The notes: generated by a model from the letters alone, not told the origin. Shown: positions 34,844 to 47,885, counted from the stretch's first letter. The stretch is DNA of 64,000 bases from Erythrophleum ivorense (GCA_026724425.1 JAIUCV010000392.1:62001-126000); one strand, 5' to 3'. Translations and numbers: made by a program.

Positions 34844-35809
34844 TTTGGATGGAACTGATGCTCAGTTGCAATTTTCTTCAAATATAACAGGAACTGACCT
34901 GACAAGAACATGTCAACTAAACAATAAATTAAAAGAACAAAATAAGGAAATGTAAACAAATTTAAGATGAATTGTGAAGAATAAAGTGCAAAAATAGGAA
35001 TCGTAAAAATTGCATATGGGTTTGCACTCTGTAGAAGTAATAACAAGACTAGACATGTAATAAAGAAAGGAAGAGAAGGCAGGCTTGTTCTGATAATAAA
35101 TTAACAGGGCACATGAGAGAACGTACATCAAAATAAAGAGAAGAGATAAAAAAAATAAGGTAAATCAGATATAAAATTCCTTTTCTGGAAAGATCTAATC
35201 ACGTTTAAGCCCAGGCCATAAAGAGAAAGAAATAAATCTTAAGCTTGCTTAGCTATAAGGATTTTGGAGGGGTAATGGGGAAAGACCAAGAAGTCTCCTC
35301 AGTTCAGGTCTCCATGAATTTTCAACATTAGCAACTCAGTAGCACGAAACGGAAGTTACTTTCTGATCATCCTCAGAGGCATTTTGGTTCCTAAACGTTA
35401 ATTTTTGTTGGTCTTGAGGAAGAAAGAGATTTCAAAAGACTGGAGTTGCAAAGTATGACCAAATGGTATTTCAAGAGGATAATTAACAAACAATACAGAG
35501 AAGGAGACACATTTCTTCCAGAAACAACCCCAACTCCTTCCGTATAAAACAGAATATTTTTTACCAAACTAGGATGTGAGTCCACAATGATTTTTAAATC
35601 CCCAGATCATAAGCGATATATTTCTTATATCTCAGAAAATAATCGGAACAGAATTCTCGTTTAGGTTAAGTAGAATTGCAAGACACTATCGCTTATCATG
35701 TTCTAGGAACCTAAGTTAGAGTTCTAGGTCTTAAACTCTCAAAACCATAGGAAAAATACATCAATTCAGACGAAGCAAAAACAAGATAATGCGTTAATAT
35801 GAAAAACAT

Positions 35810-36135
35810 GGGTGTTTCTCAATTTCTCTTCGTTTCAAGTCTCCAAAAGCATTCTCCATCGCTAGGAAGTGAATAAGGAATTAAAATGAGAGAAATAATG
35901 GGCGGTTCTCAGTAAGTCTCTTCGTTTCAGATCTCCAGAAGCATTGCTCTCAAGCATAGGAATAAAAAACAAGTCATCAATCTGAGAAACATGGTTGTTT
36001 CTCGGAACAATAGGAAAAGACTACAGCAATTACACAGGAAACAACATGTGGCATTACGAATCTGAGAGGAATAAAGGTGCTTTTCAGTATGTCTCTTCAG
36101 TTCAGATCTCCCAAAGCATTCTTCATGAATTGTTC
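35810..36135 (-). repeat. Threefold imperfect repeat in SmD2 leader intron
   Basis: Three copies of about 50 bp share TTCTCAGT..GTCTCTTCGTTTCAGATCTCC (variants) and AAAGCATTCT. They lie near 35815-35865, 35908-35955 and 36075-36125; a weaker copy may occur near 35290-35325. They sit in the long intron between the 5' UTR exons. Confidence 0.6.
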
Positions 36136-36341
36136 ATCAGAAGAACGAAAGTTTACTGAATTCGTTCCTCATCAGAGACAAAAGCTTGCAAATCCACAGT
36201 AAGCACAACCCACACGACCCAGATTCAAATCAAAATGAAAATCAAACACGCCCGCACAGAAGCACAGATTCTAACAGAGAACACTGGGTAAAAACTAGAA
36301 CAACAACGACAAGAAGAAAGAAGCTAGAAGATGATGCATAC

Positions 36342-36390
36342 CTTAATTCACAGGCCCAACTCAACTTCGAAAGCCACTCACGCGCAGGCT
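36342..36390 (-). other. SmD2 first 5' UTR exon (approximate start)
   Basis: The minus strand reads ...TGTGAATTAAG followed by GTATGC, a splice donor (36341-36336). The exon lies about 30 bases downstream of a TATA box. It contains a TTGGGCC element (36353-36359), a motif common near the starts of plant ribosomal and snRNP genes. The exact transcription start is inferred. Confidence 0.55.
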
Positions 36391-36408
36391 AAGGCGGTAC
36401 ACCCGGTA

Positions 36409-36418
36409 GATTTTATAG
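36409..36418 (-). promoter_or_regulatory. TATA box of the SmD2 gene
   Basis: CTATAAAATC on the minus strand, about 30 bp upstream of the proposed first exon. Confidence 0.55.
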
Positions 36419-36424
36419 CGCTAA

Positions 36425-36930
36425 ATTGCAAAGCTCACTTCTTCGTCATTTTTTTTTTGTTGACCTCTAAAACCCTAGTCAACCGGGTTAGTCCATTTCA
36501 CCGTTCCGGCCCAAAGGAAGGTTTTGTTTTTGTTTTTAGGTCCAAATGTTGGCTTGGGACCTTTGGGTACAATGAAAGTACTTTATGCCCTCCTATTTGT
36601 TGTTTTTTTTTTAGGGGATTTTAGAGGATGTAAGTCAATGGTAAGAACAAAAATATTGAACATGAAGAATCTATTTTATATGCTTTGCTTTTGGTAGTTA
36701 TGGTCACAATAAAGATAATTACCCTCAAATACATGCTAGTTTGAACCACAATGAAAAAGGAGGTTGAGATGGTGGTTTTGCACATTCTACAAGCTTAATT
36801 TAATTTGTTTTAATAACTAAAGTTTTCAAAATGCTAGAATGGAGAGATATAGTCATAGATGTTAGTTTAGAGATGCAAAAGAGTGTGTGGAGTCAAACTT
36901 AAAGGAATCTTAAGATATGGCTAAAGTCCA
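36425..36930. other. Upstream flank of SmD2; no further gene seen
   Basis: T-rich sequence up to the gypsy element. A short frame at 36331-36624 overlaps the SmD2 leader and has no recognisable content. Confidence 0.5.
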
Positions 36931-37097
36931 TGATATATGGAATAAAGGTAACAAAACTAGTTAGTAGTTAAAAGAAATAATTAGAATAACTACTTTACTG
37001 ATATCCTTTATAATCTATAAATAAAGGATATTCTGTAAGGAGTTAAAAGGTTAAATGAATTGATAATTCTCTCTCATGATAACTATATTTGGTATCA
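36931..37097 (+). repeat. Gypsy left LTR
   Basis: Matches 41634-41820. After TGGTATCA the similarity to the right copy continues weakly into the region expected to hold the primer-binding site. Confidence 0.65.
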
Positions 37098-37619
37098 TTC
37101 TAATATTAAAGCTAATCTTTGGTTCCAAGATGGCACCAAAGATGTGATCTCATGTGCAAGATCATTCAATGGAGTTTGAGCAACATCTCAAGTATAATGT
37201 AATAGAGATGAGAGACTTATGTCAATTAGTATTGCACCTTAAAGGTTTCATTGTAGACATGGGAATGAAGATGGCATAGATGGCGATGACAAGCTAAGAA
37301 CACATAGCAAAGGTGGTGCAATTGATGAAAAATGGCCAAGGAATAAATTGGTAATGAGTGTCTAGGCAATTTGATGGATTAGGTGCCACTTCCAGTGTGA
37401 ATCGAAAGCTTAATTTCCCTAATTCAATTCATTCAATGGAAGCCTCATCAATCATTACTCATTTTCAATAAAACACTATAGAATCAGGTACCCAAATTTC
37501 AATGGCAGTGACTTCCATGGTTGGGCTTACAAGTGTAGACAATTCTCCAATATTGATGACACACTAGCTAAGCAATGAATTTATCTACTTAATGTTCATT
37601 TACTGAATAAAGTTCTGCA

Positions 37620-40600
37620 ATGGCACTTGAATTTCGTGAAGAAAAAGAGGGTGACAAAGGTAAGTTAGGAAGAACATTTCAAGAACATGTCGGCAAGGTT
37701 TGAACAACTCTTCTAACATGGTGGAATTAAAGAATTTGAGACAAGAAATGTCCATTACAAAATATCAAGAAAACTTTAAAGAACTTTTGTCCAAGGTGGA
37801 TTAGAGAAAATTGCCATAAGCTATTTTGTAAAAGGGCCTGATAATGATATTTAGTAAACTGTTCGTCTCTTTAATCCCTCCAATTTAACTAACACATTGT
37901 ACCTAGCTAAATTTCAATAAACCAATATTAAAGCTTTACATGACCATGCCCCTATCCCCACCAAAAAAATACAATTCTAACTTCCATTATTTTCCTTAAG
38001 AACCTACCAAGAACCGCCCAAAAACTAATTTCCTGAACCAACAAACCCAATAGCAAAACCTTAACTTCAAACAACAAACTTGTGAACGAAACCAGCACCA
38101 ATTCCTATGTTCATTTGAATACCAAACTTACCAAGAAGATGACTAAGGAGGAAATGGATGAGAAGAGACATAAAGGCTTATTTTATTGGTGTTTAGAGTG
38201 AAATACAAATGCAATAAATCTATACATGTTAGTGGTTCAAGCAAAAGAAGAAGATGAATTCCAAGATGCTAATGATAATGTAGACAAATCCTTAGACTTT
38301 GTTACCCAAGAAATTTCAATGGTTTCCTTGGATGCCATTAAAGCATGTAAGGGTACTTGGCTACAAAGGTGATAGGGAAGATCAGGAAGTAGCCAATTTT
38401 TATTTTAATGGATATAGGAAGTACCTATAATTTCTTAGACTTTTCAATAGCTAAGAAATTAAGGTTGAAGTTGCAAGAAGCTAAGGGAGTGAAGGTTATA
38501 GTAGGCAATTGATAAAAACTAAAGGTGAAGAAGAAGTGTAGTCAACTTGAATGGTCAATGCAAGGGGAAAATTTTTAAGTTGATTCCTTTATCATGAATT
38601 TAGGAGATACGATTTGGGAGCTTAATGGCTTACTCCAATTAGAAAAATACTATAGGATTTGCATGAAAACATTAATGAGTTTCATGATGAATGATAGGTT
38701 TTATCAAATCACAGGGGCTAAAACACATGGAATATAACTTAGAAAATAGAAGACATAAGGAAGACAGCTTATAAGAACCCTATAGGCCTTCCTTATTCAA
38801 GTACAAAAGTAACAGAATCATTTAACATAGAGTAAAGGAGCAAGGCCATTAAAAGTGCAGCAACAAGCCTAATCAAATAAGGTTTTAAAGGAATTTGAAG
38901 ATGTATATTAGGAACTTAAAACATTGCCACTTTCATGCTCGTTTGACCACCCAATTCATCTTAAGAAGGGCCAACCCATTAGTTCTAAACCGTATAGATA
39001 TGGGCCAATTTAGAAGTCTAAAATTGAGAAACAAGTATAGGAGATGTTAAAGAATAAAGTGATAAGGGATAGTACTAGTGCATTTGCATCACTAATTATT
39101 TTAGTTAAGAAGAAGGACAACTCTTAGAGGTATTGTATTGACTATAAGTGATTAAATGAGCAAACCATAAAAAATAAGTTCATATTCTAATGATAGAAGA
39201 GTTACTAGATGAATTATATGGTTTAAAATTTTTCTCTAAGCTGGATTTAAAGGATGGATATCAATAAATATGGATAAGAAATGAAGACATATATAAAATA
39301 GCCTTTTGAACCCATGAAGGCATCTATAAGTTTAGGGTTATGCCATTTGGGCTAGCTAATGTATCAGCCATCTTTCAAGGACTTATCAAAGCAGTGTTTA
39401 AAAGTTTTTTAAGGAGATTCATTTTAGTTTTCTTTAACAATTTTCTAGTTTATATCAAGGATTAGGAGACACACTTAGAGTATCTACAAATCACACTAGC
39501 CACTTTGAGGTAGAACATGCTTTTTGCTAAAAGAAGTAAGTGTATTCTTGGGGTTGTTCAAGTGGATTATTTGGGTTATTTGATTTCAACCAAAGGGTTA
39601 GAAGCAGACACGAAAAAGATAGAAGCCATGGTTAATTGGCTAACTCCAACTTCTACTACAACCTTAAGGAGCTTCTTAAGCCTTACTAGTGGTTTGTGAA
39701 ACATTATGGCAATATTAATAAACCTTTGATAAAGCTATTGAAGAAAAATGAAGCATTTATATGAAGTAAGGATGTAGAATTAGCATTTGAAACTTTTAAG
39801 ACAGTCATGGTATCAATACTAGTACTAGCACTTCCAAACTTTGAAAAAACATTTGTGGTAAAAATAGATTCCTCAAATGTAGACACAAGTGCAGTACTTT
39901 CTGAAAAAGGCGATCCCATAGCATATTCAAGTAAGGTTCTTTCTTCTTCCAAAAGAAATTTCTCTGCCTATAGGAGGGAGTTACTAACTATTGTTTTTGT
40001 CTTTAAGCAATGAAAGCTGTACCTTCAGGGTAAAAAATGTATTATTAAAATTGATCATCTTCTTTTGAAGTATCTTTTAGAATAGAAAAGTCTATCATTA
40101 GATCAGGATAAATAGGTGCACAAGATGCGGGGCCTTAGTTAGGAGATTATGCATAAAAGAAGGAAGGAAAATGGTGCTACTGATGGCCTTTCTAGATGAG
40201 AACACCAACAACAGAACTTTCATGAGTAGTCATCACTTTTGTAACTATGGACCTCATTAAAAAAGCATGGTAATAATAAGCAAATGATGAGAATATTTGA
40301 GGGCTTATTAAGCAGCTTTAAGAAGATCCTAATCAAGACCCAAGTATTCATAGAGAAACTAATTATTAAAGAGGAAAGGCAAGTTAGTAGGCGATTTGGA
40401 TATGAGTGCTATGTACAAAAGAATCTTATTTATATTTTACTAAAAGGGCTTAGAATGGGATATGAGGAACTTTATTAGAAAATGTATAGTATGTCAGAGT
40501 TTTTAACTAGAAAATTTAGCAACAACAGACCTTTTACAACCACTTCCCATTCCCAACACTATATAGACTGAATTGTTGATGGATTTTGTTGGGGGTCTTC

Positions 40601-41590
40601 CAAAGTCCTACAACAAATCAATCATATTGATTATGTTTAGTAGGCTAAGCAAAACAACCCATTTCATAGCTTTGAAACACCCATATTTTGCTATTGAGGT
40701 GGCCTAACTCTTTATGGATAATTGCATGACTTTCCCAAGAATATAGTAATGGATAGAGATCCAATGTTTTTTGGGAAACTTTGGAAGGAACTATTTTGTT
40801 TATAAAATGAAGCTCACATATTTCTTAGCTTGTTATCCATAAATAGATGGACAAATTGAAGTTGTTAACAGATGTTTGAAGTGTTACTTAAGATGCATGA
40901 CCAAGGATTTTGCTAGATAATGGGCTAAGTGGTTGTCACTGGTAGAATATTAGTACAACATATTTTTATCAAGCAGTTTATGAAGTGCCACCACCAATTC
41001 ATCTATTATATTTGGTTAGTGATTCACCTAATAAGGTGATAGATAAAGGTTGCATTGATAGAGAAGCTACAATTTAGGTGTTAAAGAAGCACCTTTGTAA
41101 GGTACAAAACCTAATGCTTCAACAAGCAAACAAGAAGAGAATGGAAAGAAAATATTTAATAGGGCTAATTGATGTGTCTTAAATTACATCCATTTAGAAG
41201 AAACTTGATAAATAATTCCTCCTTTCATAAATTGGCAAGTTGATATTTTGGCCCATATGAAATAGTTAAAAAGGTGGAGAAAGTTGCCTATTAGTTGGAG
41301 TTACCAAGCCACAATAACGTTCATCCAATATTTTATACTTCATTGCTCAAGAAACATGTTAGGGAGTCAACACACCCAAGTTCAAAGTTGCCTCCAGTAG
41401 ATGACCAAGGGTAGCTTACACTAAAACTTGAAGCAATATTAGACAAAAAAAGTAGTCAAAGGAAGGAATTTCCCAATGACTCAAGTAGTAGTTCATTGGA
41501 AGCACTCCAGCCTAGCAGATGTAATATGGGAAGATCTTCTTGCACTACAACAACGGTTTCCTAATTTCTTTACTATTGCTACTTAACAAG
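37620..41590 (+). pseudogene. Gypsy gag-pol remnant
   Basis: A degraded zinc-knuckle region reads MDEKRHKGLFYWC near 38155. A protease-like LMDIGSTYNFLDFS lies near 38408, where the family has D-S/T-G. Reverse transcriptase runs from about 38940 to 39600, with KPYRYGP, ILVKKKDNS, KLDLKDGYQ and MPFGLANVSAIFQ. The YxDD position is replaced (FFNNFLVY, near 39432). RNase H is at about 39780-40015 (VVKIDSSNVDTSAVLSEKGD). Integrase is at about 40480-41020, with KCIVCQ, MDFVGGLPKS and LSKTTHFIAL. A C-terminal piece reads VVHWKHSSLADVIWEDL near 41490. Multiple in-frame stops make it inactive. Confidence 0.85.
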
Positions 41591-41633
41591 ATACAAATTT
41601 TTAAGGTCAAGGATTTTTTTTTTTGGCTGTAAT

Positions 41634-41820
41634 TGATATATCGAAGAAGTATAATAAAACTAATTAGTAGTTAAAAGAAATAGTTAGAATAATTACTTCA
41701 GTGATATCCTTTATAATCTATAGATAGCGGATACCTTGTACGAAGTCAAAAAGTTGAACGAATTGATAGCCCACTCTCTCTCTCTCTCCCCTTTTCTCTC
41801 TCTGATTGTATTTGGTATCA
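41634..41820 (+). repeat. Gypsy right LTR
   Basis: Similar to 36931-37097, and longer because of a CT microsatellite (about 41774-41806). It is followed by TGGTATCACAACATGG-like sequence, which resembles a Met-tRNA primer-binding site. Confidence 0.65.
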
Positions 41821-42220
41821 CAACATGGTAATAGCTAAATTGGTTAGATAGAACCTCTTATCTATCACATTTTTTATTTACTTGATGTTGTAACTATCAA
41901 AATTGGTGATATCACCAATTTGAAAAACCCTCACAATGTTGGAGGAGAATTATGTTTGGAATTTACAAAATTGATTAATAAATATAAATATAAATAAAAA
42001 CACACATACAACTAGTTTAGGATGGGATGAAAATCATATTATCCAAACCTATTTTTTCATCCTAATATCAAGATCCAATTAAATAAATTTTATAGGAATG
42101 TAGCTATCAAATTTGGGTATTTTGTTCATCTCTATCTTTAAGGCTATGATACTAGTTAGAAGATTTTTATTCCTTAAAGATAATCAAACACCGTCTCCTA
42201 TTTATTTACATGCTAACCAT

Positions 42221-43737
42221 TGATAAGTCCTAATATTATTAGTATTTTTAATACTTATTTAAGGGACTTATTATAGTTTTTCTATGTTATTTTGGCTTTT
42301 TGTAAATAATTTTTTTGGTCTTTTAACTAGTTTGCAAATATTAACTTAAGATTGGTTCTTGAGTAATTTTGATAGTTTTAGGTTATTTTATTATTTTTAA
42401 TTGTATTTAATAGGTTGAATTGCAAGTCACTTAGTCATAGTTGTGAGAGAGATCTAGGAGCTAAAATTATTGCAAAGCCTAAGGCTAGATTGCAATTGAA
42501 CAATGTCACATAATAGTTACGACTATCCCTTGATTTGGGGCCTAACCTAAGAACATAGTGTAGCTATGCTATAATTTGCAAAATGAGTAGCTTGGTTGAC
42601 CTAATACTCGGAACCTATAAATGCCAATTTATGCAATAAAAAGACAGTAAGGACATCACATATGACATTCCTTGGGTTTAATGCTTGGTTCTTTAAGCTT
42701 GAAAGGTGTCAAATAGTGAAGACTTGACAAGAGTTAAACTTCAATACTGGGTTTAGGATTTCTCATGGTCTGTTGCTCAAGACTAAATATTTCTCTCTAA
42801 TCCTATATTATTTTCTTTTCAATCTATCTTTTCTATTTGTTTCTTAATTTAGGACTAGATAGATCCTAGCTAAGTTTAATTATTCTTATATTACCATGAT
42901 GATATATCATTATTCCTGGTTCTATTGTGGATGTGTGTATTTTGAACCTATTGCATTTGTGCAATTACTATTGAATATTAATTACATATTGTGATTTAAC
43001 TTAATTTCAAGGGACATAGTTAAGTTACAATGTTATTTTGGATGATAGAATAATTATGCAATAAAGTCTAGTGCGATATGATTTTAAGAGATTTATCATA
43101 TCAAGATATTCTATGATCACTTGTATACCATTATATCATGTGTCCACTAGGTATTTTATAAAATGTAGCTAAGTTTAATCAAGTGAGAAGTCATTCTTAG
43201 GGAGTTTGATCACTTTAATTGAACTTGAATTCATTAATCAATAATGCATGCTATGAATAATGGAACTTAAGTGGATTGCAAGGGACATCTCAAGGGAAAT
43301 TAGGATTAGAATAGGTTAATTATTCCAAGGGATAATTAACACTTTAGGAATTAGCTAACCACAACAAATAAAAATGTGGTGTTAAGCTTTGTGTGAATTT
43401 GGTTAATTTAGTTGTTATCTATTTATTCCACTTTTGAGTCTTTTTCTAGAGTCATTGAGTTTTTTATTTGAGTTTTTTATTTTATGCATTTAACCTATTT
43501 ATTAAAATGTTTGTTTAACTAATAAATACGGAAAGTTGTGCTACTAGTATGTAATTGTAGTCATACTTGTAATTACACAACTAACTTCTAACTACAAGTA
43601 AAATTTCTCTAAAACCCTCTAAAAGAACATCAATCCTTATCGGATTGACACTCTCTAAGCTCACTTTATTATTTGAGTAACTAGTGCACTTGTTAGCTTT
43701 ATATTAAGCAATCAGTTAATACTACCATGATTAAGTT
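42221..43737 (+). repeat. LTR of a decayed Tat/Athila-like gypsy element
   Basis: A TG start (TGATAAGTCC) and 1.5 kb of non-coding sequence lead up to a recognisable decayed primer-binding site at about 43736-43757. A matching 3' LTR was not found in the window. The left boundary is inferred from the TG start only. Confidence 0.45.
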
Positions 43738-43757
43738 TTTAGCATCGTTATCGAGAA
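43736..43757 (+). promoter_or_regulatory. Decayed primer-binding site, Tat/Athila type
   Basis: AGCATCGTTATCGAGAA aligns without gaps to the well-known GGCGCCGTTGCCGGGGA of plant Tat/Athila/Ogre elements. Seven of 17 positions differ and all seven are G-to-A or C-to-T, the pattern left by decay of methylated cytosine. Confidence 0.5.
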
Positions 43758-45350
43758 TTGAATAAAATTTTTAGTGTAATGGTGTGTTAAAAGGAAAATT
43801 GAGTGTGTAGTTTAAAGTTACAAAAACATCTTTTTTGTTGACTTGTGTAGTTAGTATTTGTGTAATTTGTATGATAGATGTAAACTATAGCCTAACCTTG
43901 ATTTAGTTTCTTAATTGTTGTATGAACATGTAAGTGATTGAGTAGTTGGTAGTTAATAAATTGGATATTACTTTGAATGATTTGGTATGTTAAAAATTGA
44001 GTAGTGGATTGGTGTTGTAGAACTTTATAATGTACTTAGTAACTATTCTTGTTTATTGACTAGTTGTTTGGTTATTATTTTGTTTCAATATCATTTTCTA
44101 TTTCATTCTTTCATTTAAATGTTATTTGTAAATTTCTCCCTTCTTTATCTTTAAACCTAAGTTTCAAAGGAAAACTTGGCAAAAAACTTAACACTCATAA
44201 CCTCAACTCATCTATTTCTATATTAGAATCTCTATTAAACCTTCCCTCCAACAAATCTTCTCTTCTTATGCTTATCTTCCCCCCAGTTATTAATGCTCAT
44301 TCAATGAAATACGCACTTGCATGTTTTGCATGAGTTTGCTTAGAAACTTGTCTTTCAAAAGGTCAACTTGTTTGCGTCCATGTTAATAGCCATTTTCATG
44401 CCACTATTTTTGACTTAATCTGGCCATCTCTCTCTCTCTCTCTTTCCCCCTTCCCCTTGCCTTTAAACTCTTTAAGTCTAAACAAACCTTTTTTGGACCT
44501 AAACCTCAATCTTTGTACAATAAGCTTATGACCCTTGAACCAACCTTAAGCCTTAGTGTACCAAATGCCATGCTTGTAGATTTTGGCCATCCTACTCCAT
44601 TTATTTCTATGTTTTCTACCTCACCCATCAAGTCATTTAATCTACAAATACTTGCCACTTCCAACTTTCCCCCCTTAACCTTTCACAAATCTTCTATCCC
44701 ACAAGGTCAATGCTTTTTTATTGACTCCCTTCTTAATAATGTACATATGAAACTTATTTTCCAAAAACATCCTTTGGCATCTTTTAGCATAACAAACTAT
44801 ACAATCTTGAGCTCTTCCACCCATGTATTAGAAACAACTCCTAAAACATGGATGTTCTTTTTGTTTGCTGCCTAACTACATTACTTATATCTCTCATCTC
44901 CAATGCTCTTTTCTATTCTTTCAACATTTTTCCTCAAACCATCATTCCTTTCTTCCTAACAAACGTACCTCCAACAATCATGAGATGAACCTAAATTTGA
45001 AATTTTCATCCTTTTAAGAGGAACCTTTAAAGAGGAGGCTTAGAACCCCACTACCCACCGTGAGCGAAAAGCATAATCTTCTTTGATGAAAATCATTTTA
45101 TTGACCCCTAGATCTAGTGCTTATAAGTGAAACTCATTTTGATAGTGATTGAGTTTTATGCAAGCTTTCTTCCTTTAATAATTAGTGCTCCATCTAAGTG
45201 GATGCAATGGGCTTTATTGGTGGTTTCTAGTTTATCTAAAATCCTACCATTATATTATTTGAATCAGCTACCTCATCCTTTATTGAATTCCAAGACCAAG
45301 CAAAAAATCAAATCTTTTCCAAAAGTAGAATTCTCTCATAACTCATGATC
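43758..45350 (+). pseudogene. Unrecognised plus-strand frames after the decayed PBS
   Basis: Three open pieces lie in one neighbourhood: 44064-44333, 44513-44875 and 45127-45348. They have pyrimidine-rich, Leu/Pro/Ser-rich translations (for example QGQCFFIDSLL and TNYTILSSSTHVLE). The position after an LTR and PBS suggests leftover internal retroelement sequence, but I see no gag, protease, RT or integrase motif. A CT microsatellite lies at about 44425-44444. Confidence 0.3.
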
Positions 45351-46049
45351 TTCAACCAACTTGCTATGATAGACACCTAATGAAAACCTTTGTTCATTTG
45401 AAGGCACTCCTTTAGTTTTATCTAAGCTTTGCATAGTAGGCATTGGAGCTCAATAAACTTGCTTTTTCGTTATCACTCTGGTTAATTTATGCTTGTGCCA
45501 ATATTGGACTTTATTTTTCTTTTTTCTACTCCTTGCAACTATTTTTTTCCCCATAGACTCTATGGTATAGAATGCCAACCTCATGTGCTTTTTCTTGTGT
45601 TAATTTAATTTGCTAATTTTATGATAAAAAGAATATTTAGGATAATAAATATCAATCATAAGAAAATATTTTATAGCATATTGCAAAACTATAAGGGAAA
45701 TAAATTTTGTGGCAATGAAAGTAGATTTTGTGGAGTCATCTTGGTTAAGTTGCAATTTCTTTGATAAGGTTCTCAAAGAGGTTTGTTGGGCAATTAATGT
45801 TCAAGTGAATTTATAAATATTTTTATCTTAATATATATTTTTTGTTTTAATTTGATCCCTTAAAGTCTTGACATCTCAATTTAGTTCTATAAATTGTATC
45901 ATTAATATCATATTTACTTTAAATCTTTTAACAAATAATTAATAAAAATAAATGATATGATTTAACCTAAGGATAATACAATCATAAAGTGCCCAATTAT
46001 TTCTAAAACGATCAAAATAGAGCACCAAGAAGTAATTTGAAGAATTAAA

Positions 46050-46230
46050 CACACACACACACACTACACAATGTTGCAACTGAATTTTGCAACTTGCAAG
46101 TAATTATTCTCATATATTAAAATTGTTCTCATTTATTAAAAATTCACACACACATTGCAACTTGCAAGACACACGCACACAATACACATTGTTGCAACTT
46201 GCAAGTAATTATTCTCATATATTAAAAATA
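46050..46230. repeat. Short tandem repeat pair with CA runs
   Basis: Two copies of GCAACTTGCAAGTAATTATT followed by CTCATATATTAAAA lie at 46089-46122 and 46195-46228. They are separated by CACACA runs and further TTGCAACTTGCAAG pieces. Confidence 0.75.
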
Positions 46231-47885
46231 AGTAATGTAAAAGTAATTTTTTTTAGGTCTAATTGTGAATTTAGTTTTTATAATTTTACTTAAATTTTGA
46301 AGTGACGCTTATTTTTAATTTATTTAGAAGTGGGTCCTTCTAATTTTTTGTAATAGTTGCTGTTGCCATTTTGTCTCACATGACAATAAAGTTGACATGG
46401 ACCAACAAAAATACCAAGACATATTGATAATCATACAAATAGTTTATGTAATTTCACCCAATATTTAAATCAATCCTTATAATTTTTTTTTTGAAATTAG
46501 GTCCTTATGATTTATAATTGTTTGTAACTAGTTCTCTAGATGTCCAATGACATTGACACCGTAAAAAATTGGTTGACATGAAAAACGAAATGTGCGCATG
46601 CTATCTTTCTCTTCAATATTTTTTTAATATTTTCTTCATTGTTGGTTTTAACCATTAGTGAGTAATATGCTTGTCACTAAGTACTATTATAGCTTAGATT
46701 AAAATGAAAAAAAATGCAATTATAGCCTAGTTGTGGAAGAAAAAAATTCTATTTATTAAATTTTTTGTTATGTTTGACAAAAACACAAAGCTGCTTTTGA
46801 GTAGCATAATTTATTTATTTTATTATACAAAAAATGTAAAATATTAGAACTTCTTCTTTGAAACAAAAGCCAAGCTGACAATTACCTTTTTTTTCCCCCA
46901 ACAAGAATACCCTTATTCAGAAATAATTAAAAAGGAAAAACTACAAAGTTATCTAATATTGTCCTTTTATCAATCTAGCTCTCTTTTTCTCTCATTTTTG
47001 TTATAATTAAAAATTAATTATGTATTTTTAATACTTTTTTATCTATTTATTTTGATTAATTTTATATATCTATTATAATTTATTTTGATTAAATAAATTA
47101 TAATGAATATTTAAAATTATATCTCCATTAAAAGAGTTTTGATTGTCGAAGTATTTTCAAACATATTATTTTCAGTAATTTAATAGTAAATAAAATTAAT
47201 TTAATAATTGGTTAAACACTAATAAAATTGATAAAAGACATTTTTTGACAATCAAAATACTTATTTGATGATCTAGCTAAACAATCACTATTTTTTTTAA
47301 TTACAGCACTTTTTAAAAAACTTTCTAAAAAAATAACTTCACAATAAATTAGAAGTCAAAATAGGATCAAACAAACACTTATTATTATCCCCAGTAAAGA
47401 TAAAGAAAGTTCAATCGAATTTTTAAAATTTTTTCTCCAATTACTGTATTATGTTTTTAAATTTATGTACAATAATAAAATATTATTTATTATGAACTTT
47501 AAAATCATTTAACCATTAAAAATTCAAATTCTAAAAAACTTCAACTCTGTAAAATTTACGAACTTTGAAATCATCTAACCACTAAAAATTCAAATTTTAA
47601 AGAACTTGAACTTGTGCAAAATTGGCCTGTCATTCCACAATGGCTCATTTCCGCAAAGCTGTTACTAGCAACTCTAACACCTTTACGTCAAGCATCAACT
47701 TCCCTTTGCTTAGTTTCTTAGGACCAGAACTTCTATTTACTGTGTATTTGGAAACGGGATAATCCCTCTCAAAATCACGTTTGGCATGAAATAAGATATT
47801 AATGCTTCTATCTGAATGTATTTTTTTACTGCGATTTCAAACGAGTCCTTATTTTTCTTCAAACAACATATTCAATTTGCTTTAT

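Larger units (their letters stand above)
36931..41820 (+). mobile_element. Degenerate Ty3/gypsy retrotransposon, Reina/CRM-like
   Basis: Two similar direct repeats flank gag-pol remnants: 36931-37097 and 41634-41820. Both begin TGATATAT.GAA, share ACTA.TTAGTAGTTAAAAGAA and ATATCCTTTATAATCTATA, and end TATTTGGTATCA. Their short size and the 4.9-kb total fit the Reina/CRM side of the chromoviruses. The order is gag, protease, RT, RNase H, integrase, a gypsy order. No clean target duplication was found. Stops and frameshifts throughout mark an old, dead copy. Confidence 0.82.
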
